DNA of 64,000 nucleotides from Maribacter stanieri. Lineage in GTDB: Bacteria > Bacteroidota > Bacteroidia > Flavobacteriales > Flavobacteriaceae. The DNA lies in the NCBI RefSeq assembly GCF_900112245.1, contig NZ_FOYX01000001.1, forward strand, positions 545,856 to 609,855. The letters are read 5' to 3'. Of this stretch, positions 26,683-36,528 are shown in pieces; within the stretch, counting starts at the first letter, position 1, and each line of letters begins with the position of its first letter. The position numbers were made by a program, and so were the translations under genes. The notes beneath the pieces are model-generated. The model made no database searches, was not told the origin of the DNA, and saw nothing but the letters and a program-made list of their open reading frames with translations.

Positions 26683-28308
26683 CTATAAACCCCAAAGTTT
26701 AAATGGGTTTTTGGTTTCGGCATCTTTTGTTTTAGAAAGAGGCTTGTTTACCATAACCTTATATGTTGGGTCTTCCATAACATTTACCTCAATAATTTCT
26801 TCAGCATCAGCTAATAAACGAATGCAGTCTTTACTTAAATGACGTAGATGAAGTTTTTTACCGACTTTGGCATATCGTTCTGTAATTTTATTCAAGGCTT
26901 CTATACCACTCATATCAGCAATACGGCTTTCTTTAAAATCGATAATTACTTCATTTGGATCTCCTTGAACATCGAATTTTTCATTAAAAAGTGTTGTAGA
27001 ACCGAAGAATAAAGGTCCGTAGATTTCATAATGCTTAACACCAAATTCATCAACGTATTTTCTAGCTCTAATTCTTTTAGCACTTTCCCAAGCAAATACT
27101 AATGCTGAAATTATTACTCCTATCAAAACTGCCAACGCTAAATTGTGTAAAATAACCGTAATTAAAGTTACCAAAATCATTACAAAAATATCTGATTTAG
27201 GCATTCTTCTAAAAGCTTTAAAACTTGCCCATTCAAATGTACCTACCGATACCATGACCATAACCCCTACTAATGCAGCTATAGGAACAAGTTCTATTAC
27301 AGGTGCTCCAAACAATATTATTAACAATATAGTTAACGCAGCAATTATACCAGACAACCGAGCTCTTGAACCAGCGGATAGATTAACCAATGTTTGTGCA
27401 ATCATTGGACAACCACCCATTCCTCCAAAAAATCCATTCAATATATTTGCTCCTCCTTGAGCCAAACACTCTCTGTTACTATTACCTTTTGTACCAGTAA
27501 TCTCATCTACCAAGTTTAACGTAAGCAATCCTTCTGTAAGTCCAACTGCTGCCATTATTAATCCGTACGGTAAAATAATTTTAAAGGCTTCTAATGTAAA
27601 AGGAATAGTTGGTATATGAAAAGAGGGTAAAGACCCACTAAGCGACTTTAGTTCTTCTCCAGGTAGCGTGTCTTGATTGATGATATCCACTACTTGTTTG
27701 GTATCAATATTTAAAAAATACACCACTATAAAAACCACAATAATCCCTATTAATGAAGCTGGGACTGCTTTGGTAATTCTAGGAACAAAAACAATTATTG
27801 CAATTGTAAATAACACCAAGCCTACCATAGTGTACATGGCAGAACCGGTAAGCCAAACTGCAGCATCTCCTACGCCTACCTTAAATTGGTCCATTTGGGC
27901 CATAAAAATAATAATGGCCAAACCATTAACAAACCCAAACATAACGGGCTGTGGTACCAAACGAATAAACTTACCAAGCTTTAAAAAACCTACAATCAAC
28001 TGAAATACACCTGCCAAAGCAACTGCTGCAAAAACGTATTCTAGACCGTGAGAATTCATTAGTGCCATTAGTACAACCACGGTCGCACCTGCTCCACCAG
28101 AAATTAATCCTGGTCTACCACCAAAAATTGCAGTAACCAATCCCATTATAAAAGCACCATACAAACCTACTAATGGTGAAAATCCTGCAAGAATTGCAAA
28201 CATCAATGATTCTGGAATCATTGTCATAGCGACCGTTAAGCCCGCTAAAATTTCATTTTTATAATCTACCTTCTGATTGAAATCGAATAAATTGAAAACC
28301 TTCGCCAT
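26683..28308 (-). CDS. SulP-family anion transporter with STAS domain
   Basis: A 541-residue SLC26/SulP transporter. The first about 400 residues form the membrane core (PESLMFAILAGFSPLVGLYGAF, and FGGMGGCPMIAQTLVN in the middle). A cytoplasmic STAS domain follows (about 430-515; EVIIDFKESRIADMSGIEAL). The usual substrates are sulfate, bicarbonate or other anions; no neighbour narrows this. It is monocistronic, with a well-formed promoter at 28331-28363. Confidence 0.94.
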   Translation of the reverse strand: MAKVFNLFDFNQKVDYKNEILAGLTVAMTMIPESLMFAILAGFSPLVGLYGAFIMGLVTAIFGGRPGLISGGAGATVVVLMALMNSHGLEYVFAAVALAGVFQLIVGFLKLGKFIRLVPQPVMFGFVNGLAIIIFMAQMDQFKVGVGDAAVWLTGSAMYTMVGLVLFTIAIIVFVPRITKAVPASLIGIIVVFIVVYFLNIDTKQVVDIINQDTLPGEELKSLSGSLPSFHIPTIPFTLEAFKIILPYGLIMAAVGLTEGLLTLNLVDEITGTKGNSNRECLAQGGANILNGFFGGMGGCPMIAQTLVNLSAGSRARLSGIIAALTILLIILFGAPVIELVPIAALVGVMVMVSVGTFEWASFKAFRRMPKSDIFVMILVTLITVILHNLALAVLIGVIISALVFAWESAKRIRARKYVDEFGVKHYEIYGPLFFGSTTLFNEKFDVQGDPNEVIIDFKESRIADMSGIEALNKITERYAKVGKKLHLRHLSKDCIRLLADAEEIIEVNVMEDPTYKVMVNKPLSKTKDAETKNPFKLWGL

Positions 28309-28330
28309 GTTCCTCTAACTTTAAAGGGCG

Positions 28331-28363
28331 CAAAAATAGTAATATTTACTGGCCTCACCACAA
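28331..28363 (-). promoter_or_regulatory. Promoter of the SulP gene
   Basis: The minus strand has TTG (28363-28361), a 22-base spacer and TATTTTTG (28338-28331), 23 bases before the ATG: a full Bacteroidota-type promoter. Confidence 0.6.
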
Positions 28364-28391
28364 ACCTGCTAATTATTACCAAATTATCTGT

Positions 28392-29366
28392 CTACCAGTC
28401 TTTTAATCCCAATAATCTTTCTCCTAACGGTGATAGTTTAGCAGTTTCATATTTGGTTTGTTCCCATTTACGCGGATCACCCGGAAATGCATACCCTTCA
28501 GGGGCGATTTTGTTCTTCCAAGAGTTGACTCTCCAATTACGCATTTCTTCATTTTCTGGCTCAGCTGGCATCATTGAAATGTACTGTGCTATCCTAACTT
28601 TATCTTCAGATTTATTAGGTCTTATACCATGTGGTTGGGTACTATTGAAAATCAATAAATCTCCCGCATTCATTTTTACTTTTACAATTTTATCTTCCAA
28701 ACCATCTAAAGAAGGTTGAAAACGGTCTCTATCATCTGGTTGTGATAATTTCCAAGAATCATAATTGCGGTACAACCATGGTATACATTGAAAGCCACCC
28801 ATATTCTCATCATCTTGATCAGCCAATGCCAATACTCCTTGAACGTTTTGTGGTTTGGTTTCCGGATCATAATCCCAATGAATAAATCCTTTCTTTTCTA
28901 CTCCCTTAGGTAATGGAAAATTGAGATTAGCTCGATCAATGGTCACCCATAACTTTTCTGTTCCCCATACATCTACAAATGCATCATATACTCTTTGCAT
29001 TTGTCTATTGTTCCATAAATGTTGATGGTTGTAAACCTCAACCATACCTGTTCCAGTTAATTCTTTCATTTGCATTTCTGCTCTTGGTGGCGCGTACCAT
29101 GTTGAAGAATCTGTAGGATTCTTTTCATCAAATTCCCAAAGAAAATCAGCGGTTGCTTTTGCCTGGTCTAAAGGCACTGCATTTTTAATGACAATGTATC
29201 CGTTCTCTATCCAAAATTTCCAATCCTCTTCGCTGAGTACACGAAGTGAATTTCCATTAGAACGATCATTTAATTTTTGTTTACTACTAGTTGCGGTAGA
29301 TGGATTTCCTGGAATATCTTTGTGTGCTTTATTACCTTGCTCTACAATATTTTTAGTCTGTTTCAT
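28392..29366 (-). CDS. Phytanoyl-CoA dioxygenase (PhyH) family enzyme
   Basis: A 324-residue Fe(II)/2-oxoglutarate oxygenase of the PhyH family. The iron ligands are visible as HWD in FIHWDYDPE and the distal His in STQPHGIRPN, followed by the 2-oxoglutarate arginine in KVRIAQY. The first about 45 residues are polar and probably disordered. The substrate is unknown; bacterial members hydroxylate lipids, osmolytes or small acids. It is divergently transcribed from an AraC-type regulator across 144 bases, which suggests the regulator controls it. Confidence 0.9.
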   Translation of the reverse strand: MKQTKNIVEQGNKAHKDIPGNPSTATSSKQKLNDRSNGNSLRVLSEEDWKFWIENGYIVIKNAVPLDQAKATADFLWEFDEKNPTDSSTWYAPPRAEMQMKELTGTGMVEVYNHQHLWNNRQMQRVYDAFVDVWGTEKLWVTIDRANLNFPLPKGVEKKGFIHWDYDPETKPQNVQGVLALADQDDENMGGFQCIPWLYRNYDSWKLSQPDDRDRFQPSLDGLEDKIVKVKMNAGDLLIFNSTQPHGIRPNKSEDKVRIAQYISMMPAEPENEEMRNWRVNSWKNKIAPEGYAFPGDPRKWEQTKYETAKLSPLGERLLGLKDW

Positions 29367-29394
29367 AATGTTTGATTTAAGTTATTGTTCATAT

Positions 29395-29402
29395 CAAAAC
29401 TA
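29395..29402 (-). promoter_or_regulatory. Candidate -7 box for the PhyH gene
   Basis: The minus strand reads TAGTTTTG, 28 bases before the ATG, in the PhyH/AraC divergent spacer. No TTG at good spacing, which would suit an activator-dependent promoter. Confidence 0.42.
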
Positions 29403-29510
29403 TTGAGTCTTAGCAACTTAAACCACCGTAATATTGACCATAATTTGAACAATATTGATTTATAAAACCCTAAACACATAAATTATCTGCAATTTTGTTA
29501 CATTTATCGA

Positions 29511-30359
29511 ATGAAGATTGAACTAGAAACCATCGATTCTAACTCTAAAAGTCCGTTCAGACTTTTGCACGACCCCAAGTTGAGCCATCTTTTCTTTTGG
29601 CATTTTCATCCAGAATATGAGCTAGTATATATTGAGAATGCAAATGGAACTAGACATGTTGGCGACCACATTTCTGAATTCGAAGAAACAGACTTAGTTC
29701 TTATTGGATCTAATATTCCCCACTTAAATTTCGACTATGGCGTCAATACAGATTATCGTAAAGAAGTTTTACATATTAAACCCAGTTTTAAGAACACATT
29801 TGTAGACCCTTTACCAGAATTACAAAGCCTAAATAGATTATTAGATTTATCACGCTACGGAATTGCATTTCATGGCGAAACAAAGAAAGAAGTGGGTAAT
29901 TTATTAAAGGAACTGCACACTCTTAAACCTTTTGAATATTTTATGGCTATTATGAGTATTCTTAAAAGATTGTCGCAAAGCAATGAGTTCGAATTACTTC
30001 ATAAGAAGCCTTATAAAAATAGATACAGTAAAAAAGAGCAAAGCAGAATACGTGATATTTATGCACTAATTGATGAACGTTACCAAGGTAAAATTTCTGT
30101 AGATGAAGTTGCTAAATTCTGTAATTTAACGAAACCAGCGTTCTGCCGATATTTTAAAAAAGCTACCGGCAGTACTTTTATAGAATTCTTAAATCAATAT
30201 CGTATTAGCCAGTCTAAACGCATGTTACTTACTGGAAAAAATGTAACTGAAACATGCTTTGAATGTGGTTTTGAAAGTCTTTCTTATTTCAATAGAACAT
30301 TTAAGAAAGTAACAGGGGAAAATCCATCTGCGTTCAAAAAAAGATTGCACACCAGTTAA
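29511..30359 (+). CDS. AraC-family transcriptional regulator with cupin sensor
   Basis: A 282-residue regulator. The N-terminal cupin (about 15-110; FFWHFHPEYELVYI and GSNIPHLNFDYG) is a small-molecule sensor. The C-terminal double helix-turn-helix (about 180-280) shows the standard AraC signature (VDEVAKFCNLTKPAFCRYFKK, split here, and the terminal FNRTFKKVTGENPSAF). Its divergent position to the PhyH oxygenase predicts local control, perhaps by the oxygenase substrate. The ligand is unknown. Confidence 0.92.
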   Translation: MKIELETIDSNSKSPFRLLHDPKLSHLFFWHFHPEYELVYIENANGTRHVGDHISEFEETDLVLIGSNIPHLNFDYGVNTDYRKEVLHIKPSFKNTFVDPLPELQSLNRLLDLSRYGIAFHGETKKEVGNLLKELHTLKPFEYFMAIMSILKRLSQSNEFELLHKKPYKNRYSKKEQSRIRDIYALIDERYQGKISVDEVAKFCNLTKPAFCRYFKKATGSTFIEFLNQYRISQSKRMLLTGKNVTETCFECGFESLSYFNRTFKKVTGENPSAFKKRLHTS

Positions 30360-30483
30360 ATGAAGCATCATTATAGGCAATAGAGGAAACTTATAAAGTG
30401 AGACCATATTATTTTTAGAAAAATATTATTAATCTGTACAGCATAGCACATTTGCGACACTGTTTAGTTTCTAAAAAACAACC

Positions 30484-31011
30484 ATGGAAATCTTTGATCC
30501 ACTTTCTTTGAAAACCGTTTTACAAATGTGTATTGCGGCTGTTTTCATCTATTTATATATTATGTTCGTTACTAGAGTAACCGGTAAAAGAACATTTGCA
30601 AAAATGACAAGTTTCGATTTTGCCGTTACTATTGCAATGGGGTCTATTCTTGCTGATGCAGTAAACAAACCTGTTTCTAGTTTGATGCCTGCAATTGTCT
30701 CTCTTGCCCTATTGGCAGGATTACAAGCCATATTCGCAAAAATACTATCATCTTCTGATACGGCTCAAAAAGTTATAACAAACACTCCCATTTTATTAAT
30801 GAAGAATGGTGTTATTCTTAGAGAAAATTTAAATAAAGCTTTGGTAAGTCAAGCTGATTTAATGGGGAAGTTACGAGAGGCTAATGTTTTACAACTATCC
30901 CAAGTAAAGGCAGTCATATTTGAAACAACTGGAGATATTTCCGTTTTACATTCAGAAGACCAAATAGATATTGATGCTATAATTATGGAAGATGTTAAAT
31001 CTGATACTTAA
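30484..31011 (+). CDS. DUF421 (YetF-like) membrane protein
   Basis: A 175-residue DUF421 protein: an N-terminal membrane part with about three helices (to about residue 85) containing the hallmark VTRVTGKRTFAKMTSFDFAV, split at TFAKMTSFDF, and a cytoplasmic C-terminal domain (ILRENLNKALVSQADLMGKLRE). In Bacillus, YetF relatives contribute to germination or heat sensing; here the role is unknown. The near-perfect palindrome at 31016-31044 follows five bases after the stop. Confidence 0.88.
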   Translation: MEIFDPLSLKTVLQMCIAAVFIYLYIMFVTRVTGKRTFAKMTSFDFAVTIAMGSILADAVNKPVSSLMPAIVSLALLAGLQAIFAKILSSSDTAQKVITNTPILLMKNGVILRENLNKALVSQADLMGKLREANVLQLSQVKAVIFETTGDISVLHSEDQIDIDAIIMEDVKSDT

Positions 31012-31015
31012 AAAA

Positions 31016-31044
31016 AATGCCCTATTCAAATTGAATAGGGCATT
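31016..31044. terminator. Bidirectional terminator between DUF421 and lipoprotein genes
   Basis: A 29-base near-perfect palindrome has the arms AATGCCCTATTCAA (31016-31029) and TTGAATAGGGCATT (31031-31044). Minus-strand transcripts then meet a T8 run, so it suits the minus-strand lipoprotein gene best; plus-strand transcripts have only a weak T tract. Confidence 0.88.
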
Positions 31045-31066
31045 CTTAAGACAATCAACTTAAAAA

Positions 31067-31981
31067 CTATTTTGCTTTCTTCCTTTCAACATTCATTGTT
31101 GGGTTAGAAGATTTACTTCTCTTTTTACTCTCTGCACTTTTACTAGACTTCAAATACTCTTGGTAACCCCTTCCTTTAAATTCGTAAGTAGTTCCACTAT
31201 CTGGGTGATATAATTCTATAGTGCTATCGTTTATTACATATAGTTCAAAATAATCATCACCCATAAAATTATAGTCTAAAGTCAATGTTTTCAATGAATT
31301 ATCACCCTGTATATTGTACACTTGGTAATCACCTTCAAAATCCCATTGTAAATAAGAAATATTCGTATTTGGGGCATCTAAAGAAGACCTGAAAAAACGT
31401 GGTAAAAACTGTAGGTAATTTTCATTATCAAAATCATTTAATGCACCTGTTTCACTGGTATAGATTTTCTCCCAAGCATCATACTCTTGTATGAAGTAGT
31501 TGATATTATCATAGAATACCGTGTTATAATCAAAATTATTAATCTGGTACCCTTTCAAATAATAAGAAGTATCTGTACTGGCATCATACAACTCAATGGT
31601 ATTATTATTAACCGCGTAAACTTCTAAAAACCAAGACCCGTCAATATCATGATCTATATCTACTGTACCTCTTAGGGTACCATAAGTACCTACATCAATA
31701 CCATAGCCACCACCTGTTTTACCTATACCAACAATGTTATTATTAGCATATAATACGCCGCGATCAAAAGAAACCGTAAACGCCCTTTGTAAAAAAGGAA
31801 CCTCACCATTACCACGTGTTGCATTGATATCTACATACCAAAGGTCATAGCTTTGCAAAACTTGATCTGTATTAAAAGCTGACTCTTCTATAAAATCATC
31901 TTCAATAATTACCTCTGTATAACAAGAAACCATTAAAGTGGCCAAAAGGAAATATCCTGTGAGTAGTTTTATTGTTTTCAT
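31067..31981 (-). CDS. Lipoprotein with two related beta-sandwich-like repeats
   Basis: A 304-residue lipoprotein (lipobox MVSC, Cys20). It contains two similar segments: one with WFLEVYAVNNNTIELYDAST followed by TSYYLKGY, the other with YFELYVINDSTIELYHPDSG followed by TTYEFKGRGY. Both resemble Ig-like or lipocalin-like beta domains, so an internal duplication is likely. The C-terminal tail is basic (SAESKKRSKSS...RKKAK). Relatives in Flavobacteriaceae are often labelled nicotinic acid mononucleotide adenylyltransferase, for which no catalytic motif is visible here. Function unknown. Confidence 0.7.
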   Translation of the reverse strand: MKTIKLLTGYFLLATLMVSCYTEVIIEDDFIEESAFNTDQVLQSYDLWYVDINATRGNGEVPFLQRAFTVSFDRGVLYANNNIVGIGKTGGGYGIDVGTYGTLRGTVDIDHDIDGSWFLEVYAVNNNTIELYDASTDTSYYLKGYQINNFDYNTVFYDNINYFIQEYDAWEKIYTSETGALNDFDNENYLQFLPRFFRSSLDAPNTNISYLQWDFEGDYQVYNIQGDNSLKTLTLDYNFMGDDYFELYVINDSTIELYHPDSGTTYEFKGRGYQEYLKSSKSAESKKRSKSSNPTMNVERKKAK

Positions 31982-32091
31982 ATGATTTGATTTAAAAGAT
32001 TATCTACCTAGAAACAATCTCTATGCCAAAATTTAAATAAGACTGATACTAATCATATTATGAGCATCTAAATATTTGGTAAATTTACACC

Positions 32092-33093
32092 ATGAACAAG
32101 GATGCGAAATTTGCGGTTTTAGGAGGTGGAAGTTGGGCTACGGCTATTGTTAAGATGTTGACCAACAACCAAAAACAAGTAGGTTGGTATATGAGAAATA
32201 CCGATGCTATTGAACATATAAAAACTCAAAAACACAATCCAAATTACCTTACTTCGGTTGAATTTAAACCTGAGCAATTACTCTTAACCAGTGATATCAA
32301 TGAAGCAGTCGACAATGCAGATGTTTTGATTTTTGCAATTCCTTCTGCCTTTTTAGTAGGTGAATTAGAAAATTTAACCTCTTCACTAAAAGACAAAATT
32401 ATTTTTTCCGCTATTAAGGGTATCGTACCTGAATCTGGATTAATAGTTGGCGAGCATTTTCATGAAGTTTTTAAAATACCATTTGATCACATTGGTGTTA
32501 TTACCGGTCCATGCCATGCAGAAGAAGTTGCTATGGAACGCCTTTCATATTTAACGATTGCATGTGCAGATAAAGAAAAAGCCCAACTGATAGCGAAAAA
32601 CTTATCAAGTAATTACATTAAAACGAATATTAGTAAGGATATCATTGGTACAGAATATGCCGCAATGCTAAAAAATATATATGCTATTGCAGCTGGAATT
32701 GCCCATGGTCTGGGATATGGAGATAATTTTCAAAGTGTATTGATGAGCAATGCAATTCGTGAAATGAAGCGATACACTAAACGTATTCATAACCTGGATC
32801 GTAACATTAATAAATCTGCCTACTTAGGGGATTTATTGGTTACAGGATACTCCATTTTTAGCCGAAACAGAATGTTCGGCAATATGATAGGTAAAGGGTA
32901 CACGGTAAAAAGTGCACAAATGGAAATGAGTATGATCGCTGAAGGATATTACGCAGCAAAAAGCGCTTATAACATTAAAGAAAACTTCAGCAAAAAGGTT
33001 AAAACACCTATTATAGATGCTGTCTATAAAGTTCTCTATGAAAATAAGAATCCTAAAAAGGTTTTCCACGATTTAACCGACAAACTAGATTAA
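32092..33093 (+). CDS. gpsA: Glycerol-3-phosphate dehydrogenase [NAD(P)+]
   Basis: A 333-residue soluble enzyme reducing dihydroxyacetone phosphate to sn-glycerol-3-phosphate for phospholipid synthesis. The N-terminal NAD(P) loop GGGSWATAI (residues 10-18), the GPCHAEEVA motif and the catalytic lysine region YAAMLKNIYAIAAGI are all present. Its TAA stop shares TTAA (33090-33093) with the stop of the facing glpD, which catalyses the opposite direction. Confidence 0.96.
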   Translation: MNKDAKFAVLGGGSWATAIVKMLTNNQKQVGWYMRNTDAIEHIKTQKHNPNYLTSVEFKPEQLLLTSDINEAVDNADVLIFAIPSAFLVGELENLTSSLKDKIIFSAIKGIVPESGLIVGEHFHEVFKIPFDHIGVITGPCHAEEVAMERLSYLTIACADKEKAQLIAKNLSSNYIKTNISKDIIGTEYAAMLKNIYAIAAGIAHGLGYGDNFQSVLMSNAIREMKRYTKRIHNLDRNINKSAYLGDLLVTGYSIFSRNRMFGNMIGKGYTVKSAQMEMSMIAEGYYAAKSAYNIKENFSKKVKTPIIDAVYKVLYENKNPKKVFHDLTDKLD

Positions 33094-34757
33094 GGTCTTT
33101 CTAAAGAAAAATCTGAATGTTCTTTTAGTTCAGCATTAAGAGTTGTTCTCCATTCTTCAACTCTAGCATCGTCGACGCCAAATCTAAGTTTAAATTCTGC
33201 TAATATAGGCTCCATAAGAGTTCTTATACTGTCAATATCGAAATATAATCTACCCGTTCTTCTTATAAAGAAGTCCATTGGGTTCTGTACCATTTCATAA
33301 TCAATACCAAATGCTAATTCTGCCTTAGCTAAACGAACATATTTATCTTCGTCAACTAATGTAGCGTAAGTTTCAAGGATCTTAGAGGTTTGTTTACCAT
33401 AATTAGTTACTAAAAACCAAGCATCATGTTTGGTAAAACCTTCTTCTTTAATTTCACTATACACCTGATCAATGTATTTTTTAACGTGTTTAAATTTCTT
33501 GAAATTATCATTTCCACTTAAAAATATCTTCTCGGTGTAGCAATCTTTTAATTCAATATCATGCTCATCCTCCATCTTTTTAGCAATACGGTCTACCACT
33601 CTTTCCGCCATTTTACGGTAACCTGTTAACTTACCACCTGCAATACTTATTAAGCCCGAGTCTGATACAAAAATCTCGTCTTTTCTTGATAATTCTGAAG
33701 CAGATTTACCTTCTTCATGTATTAAAGGACGTAAACCTGCCCAAGAAGAAACAATATCATCTAACTCTAAATTAATATCTGGAAACATGTTATTCACCGC
33801 TGAAATTAAATAGATGGCATCGGCTATATTTGTTGTTACCTTGTCTTTATTATCATTATAGTTTGTATCTGTAGTACCAACATAGGTGATTTTACCTCTA
33901 GGTATAGCAAACATCATTCTACCGTCTGGAATATCAAAATACACAGATTGTTTAACCGGTAATTTCTCATAAGGGAATACCAAATGCACACCTTTGGTTA
34001 AATGAAGTTGTTTCCCTTTTTTAGAATTGTTTAAACTTCTTAAATCATCTACCCATGGGCCAGCTGCACTGATTACGTATTTAGATTTAATCGTAAATTC
34101 TTGACCTGTAACCTCATCTGTTGCTTTTACTCCGGCAACTTTCTCATTTTCATATATAAACGCGTTCACTTTGGCATAATTTAACGCCTGTGCTCCAAAT
34201 AACAAACTTGTTTTAATGTTTTCAATAGTTAAACGGGCGTCATCCGTTCTGTATTCGGCATAATATCCCGCACCGTTTAAAATTTTCTTAGGTAATAAAG
34301 GCTCCAACTTCATAGCCTCCTTCTTTTCTATCATTTTTCGTTTATCGTCTCCAGATACCTGAGCCAGAATATCATAAACTTTAAGACCAATAGATGTTAA
34401 CCATTTACCATAAGAGCCATTTTCAATTAACGGTAATAACATCTTCTCTGGCAATACCAAATGTGGCGCTAATTTATGTACAATTGCACGTTCAGAACCT
34501 ACTTCTTTTACCAACCAAAAATCGAACTGTTTTAAATAACGAAGACCACCATGAATTAATTTGGTTGACTTACTACTAGTACCAGAAGCAAAATCACCTT
34601 TTTCCAGCAAAGCGACCTTTAATCCGCGAGATGCGGCGTCTAATGCTATTCCACCTCCAGTAATTCCACCACCAATAACCACTAAATCAAAATCTTCAGA
34701 TTTTAGATTATCTATTGTTTTTTGGCGTTCCAAATTGGTGAATTTTATATATTTCAT
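33090..34757 (-). CDS. glpD: Aerobic glycerol-3-phosphate dehydrogenase (FAD)
   Basis: A 555-residue membrane-associated flavoprotein oxidising glycerol-3-phosphate to dihydroxyacetone phosphate and feeding electrons to quinone. The FAD motif GGGITGGGIALDAA (about 29-42) and the signature SSKSTKLIHGGLRYL are intact; the C-terminal DAO_C domain (about 410-540) is complete. The glpK gene lies 114 bases upstream on the same strand, so they may form a glycerol-use operon, although glpD has its own -7 box (34805-34812). No glpF or glpR is visible. Confidence 0.96.
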   Translation of the reverse strand: MKYIKFTNLERQKTIDNLKSEDFDLVVIGGGITGGGIALDAASRGLKVALLEKGDFASGTSSKSTKLIHGGLRYLKQFDFWLVKEVGSERAIVHKLAPHLVLPEKMLLPLIENGSYGKWLTSIGLKVYDILAQVSGDDKRKMIEKKEAMKLEPLLPKKILNGAGYYAEYRTDDARLTIENIKTSLLFGAQALNYAKVNAFIYENEKVAGVKATDEVTGQEFTIKSKYVISAAGPWVDDLRSLNNSKKGKQLHLTKGVHLVFPYEKLPVKQSVYFDIPDGRMMFAIPRGKITYVGTTDTNYNDNKDKVTTNIADAIYLISAVNNMFPDINLELDDIVSSWAGLRPLIHEEGKSASELSRKDEIFVSDSGLISIAGGKLTGYRKMAERVVDRIAKKMEDEHDIELKDCYTEKIFLSGNDNFKKFKHVKKYIDQVYSEIKEEGFTKHDAWFLVTNYGKQTSKILETYATLVDEDKYVRLAKAELAFGIDYEMVQNPMDFFIRRTGRLYFDIDSIRTLMEPILAEFKLRFGVDDARVEEWRTTLNAELKEHSDFSLERP

Positions 34758-34804
34758 CAGTAGCGATCTATTTAGTTATTTAAAAGGTACTTATATAAAT
34801 AAAG

Positions 34805-34812
34805 CAAAGTTA
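34805..34812 (-). promoter_or_regulatory. Candidate -7 box for glpD
   Basis: The minus strand reads TAACTTTG about 47 bases before the glpD ATG in the glpK-glpD spacer. No clear -33 TTG. Confidence 0.38.
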
Positions 34813-34871
34813 AAGCCCATTACCTCCTATTCTATGCTCTAAAGAATTAAAAAATTGTAAAATTGATTCGT

Positions 34872-36365
34872 CTACAATTCTTCGTCTTCCCATCCTTTGG
34901 TGCGTTCTACCGCTTTCTGCCATTTTTTATACAGACGCTTTCTTTTTACCCTATCAAAAGTTGGTTTAAAGATTCTGTCCATTGGTCTGCTTTCATCAAT
35001 ATCCGATTGCTTCCAAAAACCTACTTGTATTCCTGCAAGAAATGCAGCTCCCATGGCTGTAGATTCAATTATCTCTGGTCTATGAACTTCAGAATCCAAA
35101 ATATCGGCTTGAAATTGCATTAAATGATTGTTGGCACATGCACCACCATCTACACGAAGGTTTTTAAGTTGAATACCAGAATCATCTTCCATTGCTTTTA
35201 AAATATCTTTGGTCTGATATGCCAACGCTTCTAAAGTTGCCTTTGCTAAATGTGCTTTGCCTGTATCCCTAGTTAACCCGAAAACGGCACCTCTTGCATA
35301 CATATCCCAGTAGGGTGCTCCTAAGCCTGCAAATGCAGGAACTACATAAACAGGATTTTCACCTTCAATAGAGTTAGCCAGTTCCTCCGTTTCATTTGCA
35401 TCTTCTATAAGCTCTAAACCATCTCTTAACCATTGTATAGCCGCCCCTGCAATGAAAATACTGCCTTCTAAAGCATAATTAACCTTACCATCTAAACCGT
35501 AGGCAATCGTAGTTAAAAGTCCGTTTTTAGAAAACTGTGGTTTTTCTCCGGTATTCATCAACATAAAACAACCTGTGCCGTATGTGTTTTTTGCAGTGCC
35601 CTTCTTAAAACAAGCTTGACCAAAAAGAGCCGCTTGTTGATCCCCGGCAATACCTGCAATAGGAATCTTTATACCATCAATTTCGTAATCGCCAAAATGA
35701 GCCGAAGATGGCTTTACTTCTGGCAACATAGATTTTGGTATCTCAAGAACCTTTAACATTTTATCGTCCCATTTTAGATTTACAATATCATAAATCATGG
35801 TTCTTGACGCATTGGTATAATCGGTACAATGCTTTTGATCTTTCGTCATATTCCAAACCAACCAAGTATCTATAGTGCCCATCAATAAATCACCCGCTTG
35901 GGCTTTCTTTTTTGCGCCATCTACATTATCAAGTATCCATTTTACCTTGGTTCCAGAAAAATAAGAGTCAATGACTAAACCCGTGGTCTTCTTAACATGC
36001 TCTGTTAATCCAATTTTTTTAAGGTGTTCGCAAATGTTTGCTGTTCGTTTATCTTGCCAAACAATTGCATTATATACAGGCTCACCGGTGTTTTTATCCC
36101 AGACAACAGTAGTTTCTCTCTGGTTGGTAATACCAATACCCACTATTTCTGTAGGTTTCACTTTTTCCTTTTCCAGAAGCTCTTTTAAAACTTCTAACTG
36201 TGAGGATAATATTTCTTTTGGATCGTGTTCTACCCAACCAGATTTAGGAAATATCTGCTTAAATTCTTTTTGAACCATTCCTTGAATAGTTCCATCATGG
36301 TCAACCAATAAAGCTCTAGAGCTCGTTGTACCTTGATCTAATGATACTATAAATTGCCTTGCCAT
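34872..36365 (-). CDS. glpK: Glycerol kinase
   Basis: A 497-residue FGGY-family kinase phosphorylating glycerol to sn-glycerol-3-phosphate. The N-terminal phosphate loop [18 protein letters not shown], the glycerol contact [10 protein letters not shown], and the ATPase core [13 protein letters not shown] and YGTGCFM are intact. Its product is the substrate of GlpD downstream. The length is standard and the start is supported by the first conserved strand ([11 protein letters not shown]). Confidence 0.97.
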   Translation of the reverse strand: MARQFIVSLDQGTTSSRALLVDHDGTIQGMVQKEFKQIFPKSGWVEHDPKEILSSQLEVLKELLEKEKVKPTEIVGIGITNQRETTVVWDKNTGEPVYNAIVWQDKRTANICEHLKKIGLTEHVKKTTGLVIDSYFSGTKVKWILDNVDGAKKKAQAGDLLMGTIDTWLVWNMTKDQKHCTDYTNASRTMIYDIVNLKWDDKMLKVLEIPKSMLPEVKPSSAHFGDYEIDGIKIPIAGIAGDQQAALFGQACFKKGTAKNTYGTGCFMLMNTGEKPQFSKNGLLTTIAYGLDGKVNYALEGSIFIAGAAIQWLRDGLELIEDANETEELANSIEGENPVYVVPAFAGLGAPYWDMYARGAVFGLTRDTGKAHLAKATLEALAYQTKDILKAMEDDSGIQLKNLRVDGGACANNHLMQFQADILDSEVHRPEIIESTAMGAAFLAGIQVGFWKQSDIDESRPMDRIFKPTFDRVKRKRLYKKWQKAVERTKGWEDEEL

Positions 36366-36528
36366 GTGTTTTTAAGTTATTTCTTTAAATATAGCAGATT
36401 TAATACCTAATTCAAATATGAACTATAGAGGTATTAAGAATTTCTATAAAATGAAAAAATAACCTGAAGAAGATTTATCAAGTCAACACACGTACTACAT
36501 AAAAAAAGGATAAATTTTTAAGCTTAAT

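Noticed and set aside
27143-28003. Two plus-strand frames opposite the SulP gene
   Set aside because: They mirror membrane-helix codons of SulP and have no start context or family.
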